Source: SHVO01 sp041906145 (GTDB taxonomy: Bacteria > Pseudomonadota > Alphaproteobacteria > Rhodospirillales > Rhodospirillaceae). From it: a DNA stretch of 64,000 bases. The DNA is taken from positions 62,001 to 126,000 of the forward strand of contig JAYRJU010000002.1 in NCBI GenBank assembly GCA_041906145.1. Direction: 5' to 3'. Shown here one piece after another: positions 41,765-50,015 of this stretch (position 1 is the stretch's first letter; each line of letters begins with the position of its first letter). A program made the position numbers and the translations under genes. The notes under the pieces are model-generated. The model was given only the letters and a program-made list of their open reading frames with translations, was not told the origin of the DNA and made no database searches.

Positions 41765-42785
41765 AGTCCACCTGCCAGGGCTGATTTTGTCCGCGAGGAA
41801 CAAGGGTGAGCGAGACGCGCGTACGTTCGGCGGTATTGCGGTTGATCAAATCTATCACCATGCAGCTGCCGGGCGACGTGCCGAAAAAGAATGCTTCGTT
41901 GGGGACCGAGATATTTGCCAGCTCGAGAAATTCGCGGGCATGGCGAAACGTGCTGGCCTGACGCCGCTCGACGATGAATTTCGCGGCGTCTTCGGTAAGG
42001 CCGGGCGTATGCACGATCAGCGACGCTTCGGGCGCGGTATTGGGATTGAAGCCCGCCGTCGTGCACGTCGAAAAAATCGGGGCTTTGAGGTCGTCCTCCC
42101 AAATTCGGGGGATTTGATCCCACCCCAGGATGTTTTGTGCTTCCAGGGGAGTGGTGAGCCGCGCATTCGTGGGCGGTGAGCGCCGGAGTTGATCGTAATC
42201 CGGTTTCTCGGCCCCGGCCAGGCGCGTGAATTCGTCCTCGTCCACCCAGTCTTGGAGCGTATCGGGAAGCTGGCTGCGCAGAGTCTCCGGGGTATCGTAG
42301 AGCGCCAACAGGCGCCGCAGCAGCGGAGGCTGGATCCTGTTCAAGTTGATGAGCCCGCGCCCGTCTTGGATCTGGATGATGTAGTCGGGGTTGCTTTCCA
42401 TGACATATGGGCGGCGGTCGAAGGCGATCGCTTGTGAGGTCTCCTGCATCGCCTGCGACATCGCCATGAACGTGTCGGTGGTCGCCTCTTTTTTTTCGCT
42501 GTCGGCCGTTTGGTCGAGGGCGGTTCCGACTTCCAGCCCGCGATAGGTCATCGGCCGTGTTGCCAGCGCAAAAATCAATTCGCTCTTTGCGTTCGAAAGG
42601 GCGATCTCGTCGTCGACTCGCGCGCGCAACGTTCGGGCGTTCTCCGTCGCAACCGAGATCCACGTACTGATCGCGGCAATGCCCAGGCCGAACAGTGCAA
42701 TGATCCACAGCGTCAAGGCCAGGATAAAGCCTTTCGCTTGCGCGCGCTTAAGGGCACTGGGCGGCTGTGTGAACGTGAGGGGCAC
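41637..42785 (-). CDS. gspK: Type II secretion minor pseudopilin GspK
   Basis: Large minor pseudopilin at the pseudopilus tip. The 382-residue protein has a prepilin-type leader ending at residues QAKG, then FILALTLWIIALFGLGIAAI as the N-terminal helix. GspK-type helix-hairpin domains follow (INLNRIQPPLLRRLLALYDT; FNPNTAPEASLIVHTPGLTEDAAKF). The glycine and following Phe fit prepilin peptidase processing. Position next to gspJ-I-H-G supports the call. A 197-nt gap separates it from gspJ. Confidence 0.88.
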   Translation of the reverse strand: MPLTFTQPPSALKRAQAKGFILALTLWIIALFGLGIAAISTWISVATENARTLRARVDDEIALSNAKSELIFALATRPMTYRGLEVGTALDQTADSEKKEATTDTFMAMSQAMQETSQAIAFDRRPYVMESNPDYIIQIQDGRGLINLNRIQPPLLRRLLALYDTPETLRSQLPDTLQDWVDEDEFTRLAGAEKPDYDQLRRSPPTNARLTTPLEAQNILGWDQIPRIWEDDLKAPIFSTCTTAGFNPNTAPEASLIVHTPGLTEDAAKFIVERRQASTFRHAREFLELANISVPNEAFFFGTSPGSCMVIDLINRNTAERTRVSLTLVPRGQNQPWQVDYAFRIPSQYGGAPDGLNPQLTFPAPETLASGSDRTFAAARVR

Positions 42786-42982
42786 TTCTTGAAACCTTCA
42801 TCCGGACCCGCGGCGTGCCGCGCGGCACGCGTATCTATAGGCCCAAAGCGAGCGGCTTATGGCTTGGCGCAGATACTATCGGCGTACAGCGCAAGAGGGA
42901 GTTAAATCATTGTCAGGCCAAAGGCCTCAAATCTTTGTAATTGCTTAATAACTTTGCCCTTTGAGGCGCTCTCGTCCGCTCC

Positions 42983-43603
42983 TTAGGGCATCGGCGTCTC
43001 AGGCCCGAACGGCGTGTCCCGGAAGCGTAGGGCGCGGCGGTGCGTGCCGCCGACGCTGGCGACCATATTCGTGGGGAACCCGCTGCCTTTCTCGAGGCGT
43101 ATGAGCCATGGGGTTTGCGGTGCGTCGACCGACTCCTTCGGCGGCCAAGCGGTGAGCCAGCCGCCCGTCAGGTCCTTGTACGCGAAAGAGCCTTTATTTC
43201 CCTCCCATCCCCCGACGAGCAGCGGCGCGGTGTTGTCTTCCTGGTAGGTGAGCGAGGTGCGATTGGTCCTCGGGTCGTAGGATATGCTGAGTGTGAAGGG
43301 GACAGGGGTTCCTGTCCTGGCCTGAAGAGGGCGCACCGTGATTCCGTGGAGCCGCTCCGGCTCGCCGACAAAGGTATGCGGCCGTTCCGGGTAATCCGGC
43401 ACAATGCCCCGAATAGGCTCCAGGAAAAGATTCTGTTCCAGAACCGCCTCGTTCACCGTGACCAGCTTGTCCTGTACGGCGGTGCGCGTGCCGAGCAAGA
43501 GGCCGAACCCCTGCACCAGAACCACCGCTACCATGGCCGTGATCATCAGGACGACCAGGGCTTCAAGGAGCGTAAAACCGCGTTCTGAGTGCGTTTCAGC
43601 CAT
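42983..43603 (-). CDS. gspJ: Type II secretion minor pseudopilin GspJ
   Basis: A 206-residue pseudopilin precursor. From ATG at 43603 it reads MAETHSERG, cleaved before FTLLEALVVLMITAMVAVVL (Glu at mature position 5). The remainder is a beta-rich globular domain. ATG lies one base after the gspI stop (TGATATG); a longer frame from 43714 would overlap gspI and is rejected. The I-before-J order is the usual one. Confidence 0.82.
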   Translation of the reverse strand: MAETHSERGFTLLEALVVLMITAMVAVVLVQGFGLLLGTRTAVQDKLVTVNEAVLEQNLFLEPIRGIVPDYPERPHTFVGEPERLHGITVRPLQARTGTPVPFTLSISYDPRTNRTSLTYQEDNTAPLLVGGWEGNKGSFAYKDLTGGWLTAWPPKESVDAPQTPWLIRLEKGSGFPTNMVASVGGTHRRALRFRDTPFGPETPMP

Positions 43604-43604
43604 A

Positions 43605-44048
43605 TCAGGGCGCCATGCCGAAGGGATCCAGGCCCCCGGCCCGCATATTTTGATAACCCACTTTTCGCATCTGAAATTCGAACCACGGCCGCTCGGCCCG
43701 GGTGACCGAGACATTCACGCCGTAAAATCCAATGCGAAAACCGGGCAGCAGCGTGCCTACGACCGCGCCTTCATTCGGCGGAACGATGGCCTCGCTTTTC
43801 CAAGACACGCTGATTTCTTCATCCAGTGGCAGAACCCCCTCCGGTTCAGCCATGGGATTGATGGGGTCCATTAGCGCCAGAACCGATTGGCTGACGATAC
43901 TGCGCTCGTTGGCATCGGCCGCGCGGATCAGCTGGTCCGACGATTGCGCGATAAACGTGATCAACGGAATCAAAGCCAGCGCCATCACGGTCAAAGCGAC
44001 GATCGCCTCGAGAAGTGTAAAACCCGCCGATGTCGAGGCGCGCCGCAT
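43605..44048 (-). CDS. gspI: Type II secretion minor pseudopilin GspI
   Basis: A 147-residue pseudopilin precursor starting MRRASTSAG, then FTLLEAIVALTVMALALIPL with Glu at mature position 5. The short length and the VNVSVTRAERPWFEFQM strand region match GspI. It follows gspH by 3 nt and is followed immediately by gspJ. Confidence 0.82.
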   Translation of the reverse strand: MRRASTSAGFTLLEAIVALTVMALALIPLITFIAQSSDQLIRAADANERSIVSQSVLALMDPINPMAEPEGVLPLDEEISVSWKSEAIVPPNEGAVVGTLLPGFRIGFYGVNVSVTRAERPWFEFQMRKVGYQNMRAGGLDPFGMAP

Positions 44049-44051
44049 GCC

Positions 44052-44576
44052 TTACTCCACCAACTCGGCGCGGCACAGCGGCGCGCGCAATTGGTAGGTA
44101 TGCTCCACGCGTCCGATAATGAGGTTTACGCGCCCTCCCGTACAGAAGCCCGAGCCGCGATAATAGATCGGCTCATCAACCTCCATTTGCCAGCCCGTTG
44201 GCAGTGGGAAGTTGACGAAGGTAGCGTTCACCGGCGGCAAATGTTCACGCGCATTCTCCAGCAGCGAGGTTGTGCGCAAGGACGGATCGAGTGTGTCGCC
44301 GAGCGAGCCGCGTCGCCGCTCGCGCGTGTCGCGCCCGGCATCGGTATAGGTGCCGAGCAGCATCTGGTCGCTGTTGCTGCGCAGCGCCGCATAAGGCAAG
44401 CCATTGAGGGTCTGCTCAAACGAATCGCGCTCGGTCGCGAACGTGAAGCTCGCGGCCATGGTGCTCAGGCGCGGGAACGCGAGCGCGGCCGTCATGCTGA
44501 CGATCACTAGAACGACGACGATTTCGAGTAGCGTAAAGCCGCGCGTATGGCGTGGCGCCAACATGTCCTCATCCAT
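44052..44576 (-). CDS. gspH: Type II secretion minor pseudopilin GspH
   Basis: A 174-residue pseudopilin precursor. The leader ends at HTRG, followed by FTLLEIVVVLVIVSMTAALAF with Glu at mature position 5. Two cysteines (FCTGG and PLCRA) near the C-terminus could form a disulfide. ATG at 44576 follows the gspG stop by 19 nt; MLAPRH at 44564 is an alternative, and a frame from 44684 would overlap gspG and is rejected. Confidence 0.78.
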   Translation of the reverse strand: MDEDMLAPRHTRGFTLLEIVVVLVIVSMTAALAFPRLSTMAASFTFATERDSFEQTLNGLPYAALRSNSDQMLLGTYTDAGRDTRERRRGSLGDTLDPSLRTTSLLENAREHLPPVNATFVNFPLPTGWQMEVDEPIYYRGSGFCTGGRVNLIIGRVEHTYQLRAPLCRAELVE

Positions 44577-44595
44577 CGCGCCATCTGCGCGAATC

Positions 44596-45081
44596 TTAGC
44601 GCTTAGCGGTGTCAGCCGCGGCTTTCGGCAGAAGTCCAACATCGGCGTTGATATCCTCTCCACCGGCCTTACCGTCCGCGCCAAGGCTGTAGATAGCCAC
44701 GCTATTGGCGCTCAGCGGCTCATACTGGTACGCGGTGCCCCACGGATCCGCCGGTAGTTCCTCCGACAGATAAGGCCCGCGCCACTTGCGCGCGGCACGT
44801 TCATCGGATGGCGCGACCGTCAGCATCGCGAGCCCTTCTTCCTTGGTCGGATAACGGCCGATATCGAGACGCATGGTGTCCAGTGCGCTCTTCAGCATGC
44901 GGCTCTGGGTTTCGGCGGCGGTTTGCCGCGAGATATCGACGCGGCCCATGAGTTGGGGACCGATCAGGCCCGCCAGAAGACCGATGATGAGAAGCACCAC
45001 CAGCATTTCCAGAAGGGTGAAACCCTTCTCGGACGCGGCGGCGGCCCGACGGATGTTTTTGAAAGAAAAGACGTTTCGCAT
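44596..45081 (-). CDS. gspG: Type II secretion major pseudopilin GspG
   Basis: Main subunit of the pseudopilus. The 161-residue precursor has the leader ending SEKG, then FTLLEMLVVLLIIGLLAGLIG with Glu at mature position 5. The GspG C-terminal features are present: DIGRYPTKEEGLAMLT, WRGPYLSEELPADPWGTAYQYE and the calcium-loop-like YSLGADGKAGGEDINADV. It is one base apart from gspF. Confidence 0.93.
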   Translation of the reverse strand: MRNVFSFKNIRRAAAASEKGFTLLEMLVVLLIIGLLAGLIGPQLMGRVDISRQTAAETQSRMLKSALDTMRLDIGRYPTKEEGLAMLTVAPSDERAARKWRGPYLSEELPADPWGTAYQYEPLSANSVAIYSLGADGKAGGEDINADVGLLPKAAADTAKR

Positions 45082-45082
45082 A

Positions 45083-46297
45083 CTACAGGGCCACCTGATT
45101 GATGGAGGTGATAGCTAACATAATGGCTGCGACGATACCACCGACCACAATGCCGATCAGCAGGATGGCTGCGGGCTCGAGGATCAGGAGGAACTGTTTC
45201 ATGCGCTGACGCGCCGTATCTTCATAAAGTGACGCCAGCGATTTCAGCATGGTCGGAAGTTCGCCTGACTCCTCGCCAACTTGAATGAGGCTGAGCGCGG
45301 TATCCGAGAAGGCATGCTGGCTCGCGACCGCCGACGAAAGCGATTGTCCGCCGCGCACGAGCTTCACCGCTTGATCGAGGCGGTCGCGCAGTCCCGATAA
45401 TCTGATGCCGTCGCGGGCCAATTGCAGGGCTTTGATGAGATCGACGCCATTCGACAACATCGTGCCGAGCATCGAAGCCCAGCGCGCGACCTCCGCCTCC
45501 TTGAGCCACACGCCGACGAGCGGCAGTCCGCCCATGAATTCGCGTAGCTGCTCCATGCGCTTCGCATTCCTGATGCTGGAGACCAGCCACCACACGAATC
45601 CGCTCACGACGAGCAACAGCAATAACTTGTTGTCGTTCAGGAACATGCCGGTATTGATCACGACGGCGGAAATCCAAGGTAATGGCTCCTTGGCGTTGGC
45701 GACCATGGTGGAGAAACGCGGCACCACAACGATGAAGATAAAGAGTACGGCCGTAATGCCGGCGGTGATGAGAATCGCCGGGTATGTGAGGGCGTTCCGG
45801 ATGTCCTGGCGAATTTGACGTTCGTAGGCCATTTGCGCGGCCCCGTCGTCGAGCGCCTGGCCCAGATGGCCGATCGCTTCGCCCGACGCGGCAAGCTGAT
45901 AGACGTAGCTGGGCAGGGACGGCAAAGCCGCCGTGAGCGCATTCGTGAACGTTTCGCCGGAGCGCAGCCGCTTCTCGATGCCGCCGAAAGCTTCCGTCAG
46001 GATCGGATGCGATGCCTGGTTCTTTAAGGCGCCGATTCCCTGGATCAGGGGGACGCCGGCCTTAAGAAGCAGAGCGAGCTGTTTAAGGGCCAGGATGCGG
46101 TCCTGGGCCGATAAGCCACGCTGGATATTGAAGAGCCCGGTCTTGGCGGCCTGCTGGCGCGCCGCAACGAGGCTGACAAGCGTCAGGCCCCGGCCTTCCA
46201 GGGTGCGCTGCGCCTCGCGCTCATGATTCGCCTCGAGCCGGCCGGTCAGAACGCGGCCGGCCGTGTCGAAGGCCTCGTATTGGAATGATTGAAGCAT
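45083..46297 (-). CDS. gspF: Type II secretion inner-membrane platform protein GspF
   Basis: Polytopic platform protein that works with GspE to drive pseudopilus growth. The 404-residue protein has the paired GspF domains with three membrane helices: PAILITAGITAVLFIFIVVVP near 170, a second near 220, and ILLIGIVVGGIVAAIMLAIT at the C-terminus. AFGGIEKRLRSGETFTNALTA and LIQVGEESGELPTMLKSLAS are family motifs. Start is either ATG 46297 (MLQSFQYEAFD) or GTG 46312. Confidence 0.9.
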   Translation of the reverse strand: MLQSFQYEAFDTAGRVLTGRLEANHEREAQRTLEGRGLTLVSLVAARQQAAKTGLFNIQRGLSAQDRILALKQLALLLKAGVPLIQGIGALKNQASHPILTEAFGGIEKRLRSGETFTNALTAALPSLPSYVYQLAASGEAIGHLGQALDDGAAQMAYERQIRQDIRNALTYPAILITAGITAVLFIFIVVVPRFSTMVANAKEPLPWISAVVINTGMFLNDNKLLLLLVVSGFVWWLVSSIRNAKRMEQLREFMGGLPLVGVWLKEAEVARWASMLGTMLSNGVDLIKALQLARDGIRLSGLRDRLDQAVKLVRGGQSLSSAVASQHAFSDTALSLIQVGEESGELPTMLKSLASLYEDTARQRMKQFLLILEPAAILLIGIVVGGIVAAIMLAITSINQVAL

Positions 46298-46425
46298 GCC
46301 CTGCTGTGCCACTGGTCTTGGCGTTGGGGGAACATACTCCGAACCGCCGAGGCCAACGGCTTACATGAATGTCAGTTTAGCGCCTGCACCGAGCGTCCGA
46401 CGCGGCCGGTAAGTCATTTGTAGGC

Positions 46426-46458
46426 AAAGAAAAAGGGAGGGTGATTGCTCACCCTCCC
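46426..46458 (-). terminator. Strong intrinsic terminator of the Ser/Thr-rich secreted protein gene
   Basis: On the minus strand, GGGAGGGTGA and TCACCCTCCC form a perfect 10-bp stem closed by a GCAA tetraloop, followed by TTTTTCTTT. It is a textbook factor-independent terminator and lies between the secreted-protein gene and gspF. Confidence 0.88.
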
Positions 46459-46464
46459 TCATCC

Positions 46465-46486
46465 TTAAGTCGGCGAACCGACTTAA
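46465..46486 (-). other. 3'-UTR stem-loop directly after the secreted-protein stop codon
   Basis: A perfect 9-bp stem (TTAAGTCGG / CCGACTTAA) closed by a TTCG tetraloop on the minus strand, 7 nt past the stop codon and 6 nt before the main terminator. Such a stable hairpin could protect the mRNA 3' end. Confidence 0.75.
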
Positions 46487-46493
46487 ATCAGTC

Positions 46494-47987
46494 TTACGGA
46501 CGACCGTCGGTCGAACCGGAGTTACGGAAGCCAGAGAGGTCGGCCACCGAGTTACCGTCGAACAGGATGTGCTGAGCGTAACCGACGATCGGACCCGTCA
46601 CCGAGACGGTGTACGAGCCAGAGCGGCTGGCCGTCGGGACATCAGCGCCGGTTTCGATCTGCAGAGCCGAGAACTGAACGGTCGCGTTCGGAGCGATCGA
46701 AGCAGTCGTGTAGCTCGAGCCCAGCATTTCACCGGTCGCGTCGTTACGGACCGTAATCGTCACGGTGCCGGCGACTTGGCCGTTGTTGTGAATGCGCAGG
46801 TACGAACCGAACGGACCATTGGTCGACGCGTTGAACGTGTTGATTTCAGCGCGGAAACCACCCTGGTTGATCGCGGCGGTAGCGCCGGTCGCCGACAGGG
46901 CTTGCTGGTTCTGCTGGATCGAGGCCGTCAGAGTGCCGGCGGCGGCAGACGGGATCGCCTGGCTACCGCTGAAGGACACAACAACGATCGCCGAGTTCGA
47001 ACCACCGGCCCACAGCGTGTTGTTCACGCCGAAGGTGACCGTGCCGCCCGAGAAGTTCGCGAGCGTCAGGATCGCGGCAACACCACCAGCCGCCGAGTCG
47101 AGACGAACCGACTGCACCGCGGTGCTGGACAGGATCGAGCTCGCAACGGAGATCGAGGTCGTGCCGGCAACCGAGACGGCGACCGACGAAGCGGCCGTCA
47201 GAGCGTTACCGAGCGCACCCGTGGCCGACAGGCCGAGGCTGACCAGACGGATCGAGAGTGAGCCGTCGTTCGGAGCAGACAGGTTCGCGAACGCAACCGG
47301 GGTTGTGGTCGCGCTGGCGGTGCCGCTCGCGCCCGCAGTCACTTTCACTTCATACGGAGCAGCCGAGGTGATCACGGTGCCGGTCGACGAAGCTTCGAAG
47401 GTCTGCGAGGTGTTGGTCGGGTTGTACACGCGGCCGGTCAACGAAACGGTACCGCCAGCAGTGGCGAGGCCCGAAGCGTTGTTGAAGGTCACGCCGGTCA
47501 TCTTCACGCCGTAAGCGACGAGGGTCGTGAGGGTGTTGCCACCGGTGACGGCGCAATCGTTCACGACGAACAGGTCAACCAGCGAGGTGACGGTGGCGCA
47601 CGAGGTCGCGCCGGTCAGCGAGCCAGCAACCGTGGCGTTGTTGTCGGTCGAGGCCAGCATGATCGTGACGTTCGTGGTCGTCAGACCGCCGGTGATGAAG
47701 TTGGCGCCGCTGATGGTGAATTCAGTGGTCCAACGGGTCGTGCCGCTGAAGCGGTTGGAGTAGCGCATGCCAAACTTCGCCTGGCTGGCGCTGTTGCCGC
47801 CGATGGTGATGCCGTTCGCGGTCGAGGCGGTCGTCGAGAAGACGGTGGTCGCGATGGACGTCGGAACAGTCGTGAAGACGTCCGTCGTGGCATCGAAGCG
47901 GCCGATCGTACCAGCGTTCGCGGTGCTGGCCAGAGCGGTCGACGCCAGCAGCGCGCTGCTCAGCGTGTAGAATTGGGTCTTATTCAT
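46494..47987 (-). CDS. Ser/Thr-rich secreted or surface protein inside the T2SS locus
   Basis: A 497-residue precursor with a Sec signal peptide (MNKTQFYTLSSALLASTALA, then STANA; likely cleaved after A25). The mature protein is rich in Thr, Ser, Ala, Gly and Val, has few charged residues and only two cysteines (C130, C145), so it looks like a beta-rich extracellular protein (S-layer or adhesin-like). Its C-terminal about 110 residues (INTFNASTNGPFGSYLRI ... GYAQHILFDGN) look like a separate beta-sandwich domain. Codon usage is strongly biased to C/G third positions, and the gene has its own promoter-like sequence and strong terminator, implying abundant expression. It is the best candidate T2SS substrate and glycosylation acceptor. 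No family name recognised. Confidence 0.75.
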   Translation of the reverse strand: MNKTQFYTLSSALLASTALASTANAGTIGRFDATTDVFTTVPTSIATTVFSTTASTANGITIGGNSASQAKFGMRYSNRFSGTTRWTTEFTISGANFITGGLTTTNVTIMLASTDNNATVAGSLTGATSCATVTSLVDLFVVNDCAVTGGNTLTTLVAYGVKMTGVTFNNASGLATAGGTVSLTGRVYNPTNTSQTFEASSTGTVITSAAPYEVKVTAGASGTASATTTPVAFANLSAPNDGSLSIRLVSLGLSATGALGNALTAASSVAVSVAGTTSISVASSILSSTAVQSVRLDSAAGGVAAILTLANFSGGTVTFGVNNTLWAGGSNSAIVVVSFSGSQAIPSAAAGTLTASIQQNQQALSATGATAAINQGGFRAEINTFNASTNGPFGSYLRIHNNGQVAGTVTITVRNDATGEMLGSSYTTASIAPNATVQFSALQIETGADVPTASRSGSYTVSVTGPIVGYAQHILFDGNSVADLSGFRNSGSTDGRP

Positions 47988-48296
47988 AATTATGGGATCC
48001 CCTTAAGGTTTCAGATCTGGTTCACGCCTATCCCATGCGGAATAGACGACGGCGCCCGTCAGCGCGCCGCCATATCACCTCTGCGGCCGGATATTGTCAA
48101 GTCGCGCGCAGAGGCTTTTTCGTCCGGATGTGGCTTTTTTTTCAGTGTTTTCGGCGCATCTCTCGCTTGCGGGGCGAAAGGTTACCAGAAGATTTACGGC
48201 AGGCGCGAAAAGGACGCGGACGGCCTGGGGAAAGGCAAACGCATTTTGTCCCCATTTCAGGCAAATAAGAGAGAAAAACACGTATAACGAGTATAA
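47988..48296. other. Long upstream region of the Ser/Thr-rich protein gene
   Basis: About 309 bases with no gene. It holds the putative promoter at 48072-48100, an 80-nt leader, a ribosome site (AAGGGGATCCC before the ATG) and, at its far end, an AT-rich tract (48285-48320) around the stop of the last TPR-glycosyltransferase. Short frames here are not protein-like. Confidence 0.5.
48072..48100 (-). promoter_or_regulatory. Putative promoter of the Ser/Thr-rich protein gene
   Basis: On the minus strand a perfect TTGACA (48095-48100) is followed after 17 nt by TGATAT (48072-48077), a partial -10 match. Expected start is near 48065, about 80 nt upstream of the ATG. Confidence 0.4.
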
Positions 48297-50015
48297 TTAT
48301 AAAAAACTCTTATAAATTGTATTAATTCCTTCGGAGCCCGGAGTGCGAAAGACCCGCACAGATCGGTACCACGGGCTATAGTGACCTTCGTCGAACCAGT
48401 ACCAATGTCGTTTGCGGCCGTCCGGCACATAAAGCGCTGTAGGGACATCGAGCGCGCCGGCGACATGGGCGGTCGTATTGCTGACGGTGACGACCGCATC
48501 GCAAGCCCGGACCTGCGCGGCGAATCCGTCGAGGTCGGTCAATGGGTTAATCGTCGGGTCCATAAGCACCTCGACGCCGTGCGTTTCGCGCAGGGCCGCG
48601 ACTTCCGCCAAGACGTCGCCATATTGAAGGTTCAAGAAGCTCGCATTCGGCAGCGCGAGCAGAGGGGCAAGGTCAGTCAAAGCCAGGCTCTTCTGATGGG
48701 TCATCCCCGGATTCACGCTCCGCCAAGATAGACCGATCAGCCGTTTTTCCCCCCGCTCCGGCAGATATTTTTCGCGCAGACGTGCGCTCGAGTCGCCATC
48801 GGCCCGCAGAAGGCCGGGCCGAATCGGGAACGCGGAAAAGCTGCGCCGCAGTTGCGCGCCGAGGTCGAGAACCGAACATTGAAAGTCAAATTCATCTCCC
48901 GCGAGAGGCGTCGTCTCCAACGCCCGCGCGGAAACGATCTCCAATGCCGGAAACGATCGGCGGTAAATGGGAAGAAGGCGCGGCTCACACTCCACCACGC
49001 AGCGCGCGGCGCGTCCCGCGATCTCCGGTATCATGGAGCTGTAAAGAATCTCGTCGCCTACGCCTTGATCGCCCCAGAGCAAGATGGTCTTCCCGTTTAA
49101 GTCCTCGCCGTTCCATTTCGGCCAGGGCCAATTGCGCGGGGTGAACGGAAATCGCGGATCTTCGAACCGGCGCGCGTAGCCATCCCATCCTTCAGCCAAG
49201 CGGCCCAGCGCAAGGCAGGTCATGCCCCGGTTGACGAAGGCCCCTGTATTATCCGGATCCTGCGCCAGCGCGCGCTCGAACATCGCGAGCGCGCCTTCGC
49301 GATCTCCGAGCGCCTCTGCTTGGTTAGCAAGATTGTTCCACCCGTCGGGCCACTGCGGGCGTAGGCGCAGCGCAATCTCCAGATGCGCGGCCGCCTCGCG
49401 ATAGCGTCCGCAGAAGGTGTGCAGATTTGAATATCCGTAGTGGATGTCGGGATTACCGGGATTGAGGCCAATTGCGCGCTCGAACGCGGCGGCGGATTCC
49501 TCGGCCAACGCCGCCCGTTTGTCCGCTTCGGTGGCCGGCAAGATTTTTTCAAGACAAGCGCCAAGATTATAGAAGCCGCGCGCATCCATGGGGCATGTCT
49601 GCGTCATCGCACGGAACGCCGCGATCGCTTCATCTTTGCGCCCAACCAAGTAGAGGAGGAGCCCCAGGTTGAGACGCGCATCACCGTAATTGGGTCTGAT
49701 TCGAACCGCGTCCGCATAAGAGGCAAGAGCTTCGTCATTGCGCCCTAACGCGGCCAACGCCAAGCCCTTGTTGAAACGCGGATCGGCGAAGCTGGGCCGC
49801 GCCGAGGCGGCTTTTTCAAAAAATGAAATCGCGTGCTTATGCCGCCCGCTCGTATTGGCGATAAGCCCCTTGAGATTAAGAGCGTCGGCATTGTTGCGGT
49901 CGGCCTTAAGCACCTTGTCGTAAAGGCGCTCGGCAGCATGCAAATCCCCTGCCTGATGGAGCGCCACAGCCTTCTGCAGCCAATCCATGATCGGCGGTGG
50001 AGACGCGCGTGTCAT
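48297..50015 (-). CDS. TPR-glycosyltransferase fusion protein (FlmG-like), copy A
   Basis: A 572-residue cytosolic protein with about seven TPR repeats in the N-terminal half (from MDWLQKAVALHQAGDLHAAE) and a GT-B type domain related to heptosyltransferase/FlmG-like enzymes. Motifs are WGDQGVGDEILYSSMIPEI, IGLSWRSVNPG, LQYGDVLAEV and the end signature VSNTTAHVAGALDVPTALYV ... HWYWFDEG-x-YSPWY. The Caulobacter relative FlmG glycosylates flagellin, with the TPR part binding the acceptor. The ATG at 50015 overlaps the next upstream gene by 4 nt. Its tail is shorter than in the paralogs, ending INTIYKSFL. Confidence 0.8.
   Translation of the reverse strand: MTRASPPPIMDWLQKAVALHQAGDLHAAERLYDKVLKADRNNADALNLKGLIANTSGRHKHAISFFEKAASARPSFADPRFNKGLALAALGRNDEALASYADAVRIRPNYGDARLNLGLLLYLVGRKDEAIAAFRAMTQTCPMDARGFYNLGACLEKILPATEADKRAALAEESAAAFERAIGLNPGNPDIHYGYSNLHTFCGRYREAAAHLEIALRLRPQWPDGWNNLANQAEALGDREGALAMFERALAQDPDNTGAFVNRGMTCLALGRLAEGWDGYARRFEDPRFPFTPRNWPWPKWNGEDLNGKTILLWGDQGVGDEILYSSMIPEIAGRAARCVVECEPRLLPIYRRSFPALEIVSARALETTPLAGDEFDFQCSVLDLGAQLRRSFSAFPIRPGLLRADGDSSARLREKYLPERGEKRLIGLSWRSVNPGMTHQKSLALTDLAPLLALPNASFLNLQYGDVLAEVAALRETHGVEVLMDPTINPLTDLDGFAAQVRACDAVVTVSNTTAHVAGALDVPTALYVPDGRKRHWYWFDEGHYSPWYRSVRVFRTPGSEGINTIYKSFL

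Noticed and set aside
42916..42928. Inverted repeat AGGCCAAAGGCCT in the gspJ-gspK gap
   Set aside because: A 5-bp stem with no T-run; too short to call a terminator or operator.
46569..47514. Two long plus-strand frames opposite the Ser/Thr-rich protein gene
   Set aside because: Their composition (Arg/Asp-rich or Val/Ala/Pro-rich) is what the biased codons of the minus-strand gene produce in reverse; no start signal.
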